Of a DNA stretch of 5,425 bases, positions 1 to 5,425 are shown in pieces. The DNA lies in the NCBI GenBank assembly GCA_016281295.1, contig JAEEII010000155.1, positions 1-5,425 on the forward strand, in the 5' to 3' direction. The stretch is from Bacteroidales bacterium. GTDB taxonomy: Bacteria > Bacteroidota > Bacteroidia > Bacteroidales > F082. Every line of letters starts with the position of its first letter. The stretch's first letter is position 1. The translations under genes were made by a program, and so were the position numbers. Below the pieces are notes generated by a model. It did no database searches and was not told the DNA's origin. It worked only from the letters and a program-made list of their open reading frames with translations.

Positions 1-187
1 AATAAATATCAGCTGATTTAACAAAGCTCACAGGTTGGTAATGTAGACAGTTCCTTGTATTTTCTGAAATTTTATTTCAAATTAGAAAACCGACCAATTC
101 AGGAATTCATTTTATAGAATAATTTTAATTAGAAAATTACAATAAGTCGAAAAAATTATACTTAATTACAAAAATTATGGACGAAAA
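1..187. other. AT-rich intergenic region, no gene seen
   Basis: No coding frame can be supported here: all three forward frames meet stops within the first 21 bases, and no reverse frame of useful length exists. Base composition is extreme: by hand count about 23% G+C at 61-120 and 15% at 121-180. Visible structure is limited to an inverted repeat TGAAAT-TTT-ATTTCA (65-79), flanked by TTTTC (60-64) and GAAAA (85-89), and a direct repeat AATTAGAAAA (80-89 and 127-136). Low-complexity AT sequence produces such repeats easily. The region is best read as upstream spacer of the promoter at 188-219. Confidence 0.7.
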
Positions 188-219
188 TTTGGATGTTTTT
201 ATAAATAAATGTATATTTG
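188..219 (+). promoter_or_regulatory. Bacteroidetes-type promoter of the CotH gene
   Basis: A TTTG box at 188-191 is followed after 20 bases by TATATTTG at 212-219. This matches the known -33/-7 consensus of the Bacteroidetes primary sigma factor (TTTG, 19-21 bases, TAnnTTTG) at every defined position. Transcription should start near base 225, giving a leader of about 80 bases before the ATG at 305. The AT-rich DNA upstream is typical of strong promoters in this group. Confidence 0.8.
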
Positions 220-234
220 CACCGATTTTTGCTA

Positions 235-264
235 TTAAGTGGTTGTTATTTTACCACCACTTGA
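235..264 (+). promoter_or_regulatory. Hairpin in the CotH gene leader
   Basis: Bases 235-243 can pair with 256-264. The core is AAGTGGT against ACCACTT, extended outward by one G-U and one A-U pair, giving a 9-bp stem with a 12-base loop. It lies entirely within the predicted 5' untranslated leader, about 10 bases after the expected transcription start and 40 bases before the ATG. No clean T-run follows directly, so a simple intrinsic terminator is unlikely. It may stabilise the 5' end of the mRNA or bind a regulator; function is inferred only. Confidence 0.45.
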
Positions 265-304
265 ATTTAGAGTTTTGACAATTTACTAATCTTAATATAC
301 TACA

Positions 305-3112
305 ATGAAAAAATTTTTTACTCGTCTTCTTGCTACGATGCTGATTGCGGCACCGACGCTGTTTACACAGGCTTATGGGCAGTCACTTGCTCAAAGTAAC
401 TATCCGCCTATTAACACCGTTTCTTTCACCGAGTCTAATTTGCCGATTGTCAAAATCACGACTCCTAATCAGTTGAATCGTGAAACTCGTGTTTTTGGTC
501 ATATGGTTGTTATCAATAATGTAGATGAGAATGGCAATCCTATGACTAATTATGTCGATACAGAAGCTTATCCAAATCAGAATATCGAGTGCGATAACCC
601 TATCGCTCTCAAATGGCGTGGCAACACTTCTTTCGGAGGAACATCCTCTCAAACAAAGAAACCAATTTCAATAAAGACTCTAAAGAAAAGCGCTACTGAC
701 GAAAATGGAGACAAAAAGAAACTCTCTCTTCTTGGTATGGGCGAAGACAACGACTGGGCACTCCTTGCTCCGTGGCAGGACATAAGCTACATGCGTGACA
801 TCCTTACTATGGTGATGGCTCAAGGTGGTTCTGTATTTGCACCTCAGATGCGCTATTGTGAACTTGTCTTCAATGGCAAATACTACGGTGTCTATATCCT
901 CAGCGAACGTGCCACAAAGGGTGAAAGTCGTCTCAATCTTTGGGACTATGGTGAAGCAAAGGATGCTGATGGTAAAAAATATTCAATTGATGATACAACG
1001 GGTGACTTCCAAGTGGAAATTGACCGTCCAACAACCAGTACAGGCGGTTATGAACCTCATTATACCTCGAAATACCATCCTGTTTATACCAATGGTACGG
1101 AACTTACTAATAAAGATATAACTTATCAATATAAGCATCCTGAAGAAGAGGATTTTACTGAAGAAAATTATGGCGAAGTTGCTAGACAAGCAGTTCATAC
1201 AGCCATCGATCAGATGGAAGAGTCCTTCCGTACAAGCAACTACACCAGCGATTATCCCAACTACATCGATATCACTTCGTTCATCGATTATGAGATTGCC
1301 CAGGAGGTAAGCAACAACATTGATGGCTATCGTCTCAGCACACCGATGTGGAAATATAGCCAAACACATGCACAAGCCACTGGAGGCAACGACAAGTGGA
1401 AGTTAGCGCTTTGGGATTTCAATATTGCTTATGGACTTAGTAGCATTAACTATTATTCACCAAGAAGCGAAATTTGGCGCTACACAGCGAACGACATAAT
1501 GGTTTATGGCAACAACAATGATGCCCAGCTTATTCCGTTCTACTGGTATAAGCTGATGAATGACAACACCTACGTTCAGCAGCTCAAGGAACGCTACACC
1601 AAGCGTCGTAAAACCAGCTACTCTGATGCTCGTGTCAACTCCATCTGCGATTCCCTCCAAAGTCTTCTAAATCAAGGTGCTTTCGGTCGTGACAACAAAG
1701 CTTGGAACTATCATTTCAACTCCTGGACAAGCGAAATCGAAAATGTTAAAGACTTTACCACGACTCGCCTTTCCTGGATGGATGCAAGTTGGTTCATTCA
1801 AAGCACTGAGCCCGAAGATCCCTCTGGCCCTGCTGTGCCTCTTACCATCGCTGATGGCTACAATATGGATGTAATCTGCGAAGACCGCAACAATATCAAT
1901 CGTACTGTCACTACGGGTTCTGATGCAGGCATCGATAATGCTCATTGGGTATATTACACTACTACTGTTAGTGAGGAAGGCGCCGTTTGCGATAATGATG
2001 GCCTCTATTCGAGTGCAAATGCCAAATACTACATCAATGTTGCTGGCAACAATGCGCTCAACAATGCGCTCATGATGAAGCAAAGTAACAACGTCAAAAG
2101 TGGTAAGCTTACCCTCAAATCCCCTGCCAAGTTGAAGAAGCTCTATGTGACAGGTACGAGCGCCGATGGAGCTAGTAACGTTGATGTCACCGTCAACTAC
2201 TCGGATGGATCATCGTCTTCGTCTGTTAATTTCTACTTGCCGGATTGGGTCAATACAGGAGCAACTATTGTCGTCAGCGGCCTTGGTCGAATGGATTTGA
2301 ATGGTAATCTTTCTACCAACAACCATTTCAGTATCTTCGAAATTGGCATCTCGACCGATGCCACGAAAGAAGTCGAAAGCGTAAGCTTCTCTCGCACCTC
2401 GGGCAAAAGTACAGCCATCTTCTCCATCTCAGGTGTCTATGCAACCACCGACTTCCAGCTTGCAGGCACCACCTTCTGGAAGGACAATTCCTGGAACACC
2501 ATCTGCCTGCCATTCGACGTCGCCGACATAGAAGAAACTCCTCTCGCTGGTGCTATTGTCAAGACGCTCGAAAGTTCAGATTTCAAAGATGGCGCTTTGT
2601 CGCTGACGTTTACAAGCGGAAAACTTACTTCCCTCGAAGCTGGTGTGCCCTATATCATGAAGTGGGAAGTCGACAATGAAGATAAGGATTATGACCCGAC
2701 CTTCGAAGGTGTTGTCGTCAAAGGCGAAGAGAAACCTGCCGTGACCGAATATGTCGATTACATTGGCAGTTACAAGGATATCAAGCTTGAAGGCGGAGAC
2801 TATACTTCGCTTTACCTTGGCGCAAACAACACGCTCTATTATCCCGCCGAAGGCCATGACATCACCATTAATCCCTATCACGCCTACTTCCAGCTGAAGA
2901 AGGGCATTACTGCAGGCGATGGAAGTGGCGCGAAGAATATCCGTGCCATCAATATCGACTTCAACGATGATCCGCAGGGCATCCAGACGATCGTCGCTCC
3001 GACCAACGAGCTTATCGACTACTGGTACACCCTCGATGGCCGTCGCCTCGACGAAAAGCCCACCGCTCGTGGCATCTATCTGCACCAGGGCCGACGCGTG
3101 ATGATTAAGTAA
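305..3112 (+). CDS. Exported CotH kinase family protein, 935 residues
   Basis: The product is a probable cell-surface or secreted protein with a CotH-type atypical kinase fold. CotH of Bacillus phosphorylates spore-coat proteins; the substrate here is unknown. Residues 1-25 form a signal peptide (MKKFF, hydrophobic core, likely cut after AYG). The CotH domain spans about 45-495: RGNTS (105-109) with KKPISIK (118-124), DWALLAP...YMRDIL (150-167), YYGVYILSER (193-202), NNID (337-340, D340 a candidate catalytic Asp) and WDFNIAYG (370-377, D371 a candidate metal ligand). Residues about 512-710 look like a beta-sandwich accessory module (LKKLYVTGTSADGASNVDVTV, GLGRMD). Residues about 711-890 are a module recurrent in Prevotella-type secreted proteins (NSWNTICLPF, AGVPYIMKW, YLGANNTLYYP). 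The tail WYTLDGRRLD...GIYLHQGRRVMIK (907-935) resembles a short C-terminal anchoring or sorting segment. The ATG at 305 is chosen because it begins the signal peptide and follows the promoter at 188-219. There is no Shine-Dalgarno sequence, as is usual in Bacteroidetes. The gene has its own promoter and terminator. G+C rises from about 37% (421-600) to about 57% (2941-3060). Family call is firm; kinase activity is not shown. Confidence 0.88.
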   Translation: MKKFFTRLLATMLIAAPTLFTQAYGQSLAQSNYPPINTVSFTESNLPIVKITTPNQLNRETRVFGHMVVINNVDENGNPMTNYVDTEAYPNQNIECDNPIALKWRGNTSFGGTSSQTKKPISIKTLKKSATDENGDKKKLSLLGMGEDNDWALLAPWQDISYMRDILTMVMAQGGSVFAPQMRYCELVFNGKYYGVYILSERATKGESRLNLWDYGEAKDADGKKYSIDDTTGDFQVEIDRPTTSTGGYEPHYTSKYHPVYTNGTELTNKDITYQYKHPEEEDFTEENYGEVARQAVHTAIDQMEESFRTSNYTSDYPNYIDITSFIDYEIAQEVSNNIDGYRLSTPMWKYSQTHAQATGGNDKWKLALWDFNIAYGLSSINYYSPRSEIWRYTANDIMVYGNNNDAQLIPFYWYKLMNDNTYVQQLKERYTKRRKTSYSDARVNSICDSLQSLLNQGAFGRDNKAWNYHFNSWTSEIENVKDFTTTRLSWMDASWFIQSTEPEDPSGPAVPLTIADGYNMDVICEDRNNINRTVTTGSDAGIDNAHWVYYTTTVSEEGAVCDNDGLYSSANAKYYINVAGNNALNNALMMKQSNNVKSGKLTLKSPAKLKKLYVTGTSADGASNVDVTVNYSDGSSSSSVNFYLPDWVNTGATIVVSGLGRMDLNGNLSTNNHFSIFEIGISTDATKEVESVSFSRTSGKSTAIFSISGVYATTDFQLAGTTFWKDNSWNTICLPFDVADIEETPLAGAIVKTLESSDFKDGALSLTFTSGKLTSLEAGVPYIMKWEVDNEDKDYDPTFEGVVVKGEEKPAVTEYVDYIGSYKDIKLEGGDYTSLYLGANNTLYYPAEGHDITINPYHAYFQLKKGITAGDGSGAKNIRAINIDFNDDPQGIQTIVAPTNELIDYWYTLDGRRLDEKPTARGIYLHQGRRVMIK
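2047..2070 (+). repeat. Perfect 12-bp tandem duplication inside the CotH gene
   Basis: CAACAATGCGCT occurs twice head to tail (2047-2058 and 2059-2070). Being a multiple of three it keeps the frame and yields NNAL-NNAL at residues 582-589 in the beta-sandwich module. The perfect nucleotide identity of the copies suggests a recent slippage duplication. Confidence 0.85.
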
Positions 3113-3135
3113 TTATCCTACATCTTTATTACAAT

Positions 3136-3168
3136 CAGGTATGGCTTCGGTCATACCTGTTGTTTTTT
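3136..3168 (+). terminator. Rho-independent terminator after the CotH gene
   Basis: The stem is CAGGTATGGC (3136-3145) paired with GTCATACCTG (3150-3159): 10 bp including one G-U, closed by a TTCG loop (3146-3149) to give the very stable C(UUCG)G tetraloop. It is followed directly by TTGTTTTTT (3160-3168). It starts 24 bases after the TAA at 3110-3112 and separates this gene's transcript from the next one. Confidence 0.93.
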
Positions 3169-3222
3169 ATGATAAAATAGAAAGCGGAAGCGATAGTTCA
3201 CATTCGGTTTCAACAAAAAATA

Positions 3223-3230
3223 TATCTTTG
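3223..3230 (+). promoter_or_regulatory. Possible second (upstream) -7 box for the downstream gene
   Basis: TATCTTTG at 3223-3230 fits TAnnTTTG. The surrounding decamer TATATCTTTG (3221-3230) is identical to that of the proximal promoter (3275-3284), exactly 54 bases apart. No good TTTG is present 19-21 bases upstream (around 3199-3203 the sequence reads TTCACAT-like), so this may be a weak or vestigial promoter. Confidence 0.35.
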
Positions 3231-3253
3231 TTTTGAAAAATACTATCCAAAAT

Positions 3254-3284
3254 TTTGTTTGTACAGCATATTTTTATATCTTTG
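3254..3284 (+). promoter_or_regulatory. Bacteroidetes-type promoter of the JAMM-like gene
   Basis: TTTG at 3254-3257, a 19-base spacer, then TATCTTTG at 3277-3284 give a full match to the Bacteroidetes consensus. A start near 3289-3290 leaves a leader of about 23 bases before the ATG at 3313. This position argues against any translation start upstream of 3290, including an in-frame TTG at 3259 that sits inside the promoter. Confidence 0.85.
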
Positions 3285-3312
3285 CCTCGTTAAACCATAC
3301 AAAAATAATATT

Positions 3313-4167
3313 ATGAAATCTTATACTACCATCAAGTCACTGGTCTTGTCCATGGTCATAATTCTCGGTATGTCATCATTCTCGAATGACAATCAGACTT
3401 CGAGAAATGAGTCGGCTCAGGAATCTGGGGCGATTGCCGACGTTCTCGACAGCATCTGTGCCGAAGGATATAACCTATTCCTGGCCGAGTATGTCAATTG
3501 GGTAGCGACCGACTCCATTTTGGCTCATTACAGTATTGATCAAATAGGACGTAACATTGTTTGGCAACCCACGGCCGATTCGTGGAGTGTTGTTTTCACC
3601 GACAAGGAAGTGAATAATTGTATTTTCGAATTCCGATATGACAAGAATAGCAAAAGGCAGACCATCTCCTACGAAAAGCGTCCCATTTCGGAGAATGAAA
3701 TAGCATTGATTGAAAAGAAAGGACTTATGCTCAATAATGCCTTTCAACAATATGGCGACAGCCTACGTTACAACCCTGACTATGGCAACCCCAACTTCGA
3801 CTTCATCCGCATCGATGCCAATACCACCCGCATGTATATGTTGCAAGGTTTGAATCGTGCAGGCATTATTCCTTTCGGCAATGATTTCAGTTTTGACTTT
3901 GACAACGATTGCAATATCACTGCGTTTAGAAGATACCATCGTTCGTTTTTGCCACAACCCAATGACGCTGAGACATTAACTCATTCGCATTTGAGGAATA
4001 ATCCATACATTACACCGACTGATATTTGCAACTTCCTGCTCTATCGCGGGACTGTGAAGGAGCTATCAGTTTTTAGTACCTTCCTCAAAGGCTATATCGT
4101 TTACAATCATGAGAACAATACTGCCTCTTTCTTTACTTCGGAGGAAATGAGTAAAAGACGGAAGTGA
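3313..4167 (+). CDS. Exported protein of unknown function with a JAMM-like HSH-x7-T-x2-D motif, 284 residues
   Basis: I do not recognise a named gene. Residues 1-24 look like a signal peptide (MKSYTTIKS, hydrophobic LVLSMVIILGM, then SSFS before NDNQ). There is no lipobox cysteine, so a soluble periplasmic or secreted product is expected. Residues 25-150 are polar and mostly mixed alpha/beta. Residues 160-211 (NPNFDFIRID, RMYMLQG, GIIPFGNDFSFDFD, ITAFRRYH) read as successive beta strands. Residues 224-237 are HSHLRNNPYITPTD, that is H224-S-H226-x7-T234-x2-D237. This has the spacing of the JAMM/MPN zinc motif H-x-H-x7-S-x2-D seen in RadC and deubiquitinase-type proteins, with Thr in place of Ser. 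A following strand (YIVYNHENN, 261-269) also fits such a fold. The upstream catalytic Glu of JAMM enzymes is not evident; Q178 lies about where it might be sought, so the protein could be inactive. The ATG at 3313 is preferred over a TTG at 3259 because the latter lies inside the promoter. The gene is its own transcription unit. That it is a real gene is very likely; the metalloprotease-like fold is an inference. Confidence 0.82.
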   Translation: MKSYTTIKSLVLSMVIILGMSSFSNDNQTSRNESAQESGAIADVLDSICAEGYNLFLAEYVNWVATDSILAHYSIDQIGRNIVWQPTADSWSVVFTDKEVNNCIFEFRYDKNSKRQTISYEKRPISENEIALIEKKGLMLNNAFQQYGDSLRYNPDYGNPNFDFIRIDANTTRMYMLQGLNRAGIIPFGNDFSFDFDNDCNITAFRRYHRSFLPQPNDAETLTHSHLRNNPYITPTDICNFLLYRGTVKELSVFSTFLKGYIVYNHENNTASFFTSEEMSKRRK

Positions 4168-4187
4168 TCAGTAGATTAAAATATTCG

Positions 4188-4217
4188 CGCCCGAACATCT
4201 ATTTTGATGCCCGGGCG
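4188..4217. terminator. Bidirectional terminator between convergent genes
   Basis: CGCCCG (4188-4193) pairs with CGGGCG (4212-4217), and CATC (4196-4199) with GATG (4206-4209), around a 6-base loop (4200-4205). On the + strand the two stems are separated by AA against CC (4194-4195 / 4210-4211). In the - strand RNA the same bases become GG against UU and can form wobble pairs, giving a continuous 12-bp stem. T-rich sequence follows in both directions: TTACTTTTG on the + strand, AATATTTTAAT on the - strand. It lies 20 bases after the + gene's TGA and 14 bases after the - gene's stop. Confidence 0.85.
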
Positions 4218-4231
4218 TTACTTTTGTAGAA

Positions 4232-5425
4232 TCAGGTGTTACCACCGAATTTGCGTTTGTATTCATCGGTCTTCAAGTAGGTGCCCGATGTTTCGTCGAA
4301 GACGAGGTACTTGCGATGTACCCACGAGCGTAGGGTGCTGTCGCCGTTTCCGGTGAGGCCATGGCTTTGGCGCATCTGCTGGTACTGTTCGCGCGAGAAC
4401 TCGTCGGGCAGGAGGTTCAACAGGTTCTGTGGACCCGACTGCTGCTGCATCTCCTTCTCCTCGCGAAGTTCCTTTTCGAGCTGCTGGCCGAAGTAGAGCA
4501 TCTTGCACCAAAGGCTGTAACGTTGCGACCATTCCACGAAGTCGGCAATCGCCTTGTTCCAGACGTAGCCATTAGCCACGTAGAGCACCATTCCCTTGAG
4601 CCAGGCGATTACGTTGGCGCGATAGGACAAGACCTTGTAGGCTTCCGATCCATAGAAGCGTGCCATTTCATGGTTGTCATCTTTCATCTCGAGCGAAAGC
4701 TTCTTTGCCTGCGGACATTCGATGAGCCCGTTGGCGGCCTCCAGTCGGTCGATGTAGGGTTTCAGCTCTTCAGCAAACTTGTTGTCGTAGATGCCCATGA
4801 TGGGAGCCACATCGTCGTTGTCTTCATTGAGGATGATGGTCGAGGTGTCGAGGCGGCTTATTGTGCCGTCGTTCACCATCTTGAAGAAGAACTTGCGGGC
4901 ATTGGGCGGCGTGGTCGATGCGTTGAAGTTCCAGCGAAGCGGAGCAATGCCGCTCACCGAATCGGCACCCACGCGTTCCTGACCTGCCAGCGAGTTGTCG
5001 AATGCCTTGCGTATCAGGAGGCCCACCTCATCGACGTTGCCGCGCGAAGTGACCTTCTTCAGTGCCTCGACCTCATCCACGATGGTGTAGATGTAGCGTT
5101 CGCCGTTGTTGTTGGCATCGACGATGCGCTGGTTGAAGACGGCATCCGTGAGGTTGTCGATCAGCATCTGGATGCAGATGTCGGTAGGGCGCGGGTCCTT
5201 CTTCTGCTTGGCGTTGGGGTTCTTCTGCTTCCATTCCGCTTCACGCTGACGATTGGGAATGTCACGCTGACGAATGTCCTCCATGATGAACTCGATGGGC
5301 TTCTTGATCGAACCTTTGCCTATCGACTGACGGCCGATGAGCAAGTGCATGAAGGTGGCTTCGTGTTCGACATTGTCCCAATAGCGGAACTTAACTCCGT
5401 GAAGATGAGCTGCTAATGCAGGAAA
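4232..5425 (-). CDS. P-loop NTPase, DUF3987-like, C-terminal 397 residues (start beyond right edge)
   Basis: This is the 3' part of a gene that enters from the right. The frame is open to base 5425, and the 25 codons upstream of the ATG at 5350 read sensibly (PALAAHLHGVKFRYWDNV...), so 5350 is probably not the true start. Numbered from the edge, a P-loop-like GRQSIGKGS lies at 31-39 and a Walker B strand IYTIVDE at about 112-118. A sensor-like NFNASTTP follows at about 166-173, then RLDTSTI near 191. A charged helical stretch (LEKELREEKEMQQQ) precedes LLPDEFSREQYQQMRQ...LRSWVHRKYLVF...GTYLKT (about 337-386), which resembles a winged-helix DNA-binding domain. In Bacteroidetes such proteins (DUF3987 type) often follow or are fused to VirE-N/primase-like domains in mobile or hitchhiking elements. 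The role is inferred to be DNA-dependent ATPase or helicase activity in replication. The P-loop is unusual in having G where S/T normally follows GK (GKGS). G+C is high (hand counts 55-65%), unlike the neighbouring gene. The stop is TGA at 4232-4234, and the gene shares the terminator at 4188-4217. Confidence 0.8.
   Translation of the reverse strand, partial: FPALAAHLHGVKFRYWDNVEHEATFMHLLIGRQSIGKGSIKKPIEFIMEDIRQRDIPNRQREAEWKQKNPNAKQKKDPRPTDICIQMLIDNLTDAVFNQRIVDANNNGERYIYTIVDEVEALKKVTSRGNVDEVGLLIRKAFDNSLAGQERVGADSVSGIAPLRWNFNASTTPPNARKFFFKMVNDGTISRLDTSTIILNEDNDDVAPIMGIYDNKFAEELKPYIDRLEAANGLIECPQAKKLSLEMKDDNHEMARFYGSEAYKVLSYRANVIAWLKGMVLYVANGYVWNKAIADFVEWSQRYSLWCKMLYFGQQLEKELREEKEMQQQSGPQNLLNLLPDEFSREQYQQMRQSHGLTGNGDSTLRSWVHRKYLVFDETSGTYLKTDEYKRKFGGNT

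Noticed and set aside
65..89. Inverted repeat TGAAAT-TTT-ATTTCA with outer TTTTC/GAAAA as an operator.
   Set aside because: It lies about 100 bases upstream of the promoter in DNA of 15-23% G+C, where such repeats arise by chance; no second copy supports it.
275..301. Sigma-70-like TTGACA (275-280) with TATACT (296-301).
   Set aside because: The spacing is only 15 bases and transcription would begin at or after the ATG. A full Bacteroidetes-type promoter already lies at 188-219.
383..652. Reverse-strand frames within the CotH gene (for example 383-652, 983-1375, 1667-2083, 2576-3085).
   Set aside because: They lie antisense to a well-supported coding region, lack promoters or recognisable domains, and have the skewed composition of shadow frames.
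3259..3312. TTG at 3259 as an upstream start that would lengthen the 284-residue protein by 18 residues.
   Set aside because: The TTG lies inside the promoter and upstream of the predicted transcription start. The extension would also place extra hydrophobic residues ahead of a normal signal peptide.
5348..5350. ATG at 5350 (- strand) as the true start of the P-loop gene.
   Set aside because: The frame stays open for 25 further codons to the window edge, and the P-loop would begin only five residues after this Met. An N-terminally longer protein is much more likely.
4361..5416. Long open frame of 351 codons on the + strand, opposite the P-loop gene.
   Set aside because: It is a mirror frame of the real - strand gene. 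Its product is rich in L, V, H and D without a recognisable domain, whereas the - strand product has Walker-type motifs, a winged-helix-like end and a terminator.

Overview
The window looks like chromosomal DNA of a member of the Bacteroidales, most likely a gut or oral Prevotella/Bacteroides relative. This rests on two well-formed Bacteroidetes promoters (TTTG, about 19-20 bases, TAnnTTTG), AT-rich start regions without Shine-Dalgarno sequences, and protein modules typical of this group. These include a secreted CotH protein with the recurrent 'WNTICLPF ... YLGANNTLYYP ... GIYL.QGRRVMIK' C-terminal region and a DUF3987-like P-loop protein.

Layout. Bases 1-187 are very AT-rich and hold no gene. 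A consensus promoter (188-219) and an untranslated leader of about 80 bases with a stable hairpin lead into gene 1 (305-3112, +). Gene 1 encodes a 935-residue exported CotH-kinase-family protein, and a textbook terminator with a C(UUCG)G loop follows (3136-3168). Bases 3169-3312 hold a strong promoter, plus a second identical -7 decamer upstream, for gene 2 (3313-4167, +). Gene 2 encodes a 284-residue exported protein of unknown function whose C-terminal third carries an HSH-x7-T-x2-D motif resembling a JAMM/MPN metalloprotease signature. A hairpin at 4188-4217 serves as a two-way terminator between gene 2 and the convergent gene 3 (4232 to the right edge, -). Gene 3 is the C-terminal 397 residues of a P-loop NTPase with a C-terminal winged-helix-like segment, of the DUF3987 type often found beside or within VirE/primase-like mobile-element proteins in Bacteroidetes. 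Its frame stays open to the last base, so its start lies outside.

The genes do not form one operon. Genes 1 and 2 point the same way but are separated by a terminator and a new promoter, and gene 3 is convergent. Both + strand products are predicted to leave the cytoplasm: a probable extracytoplasmic kinase-fold protein and a possible (perhaps inactive) JAMM-like protein. A functional link between them is only a guess from adjacency. The most novel point is the JAMM-like motif in gene 2. Gene 1's composition gradient and gene 3's unusual GKGS P-loop also deserve a check. I found no tRNA, rRNA, CRISPR array or complete insertion sequence.
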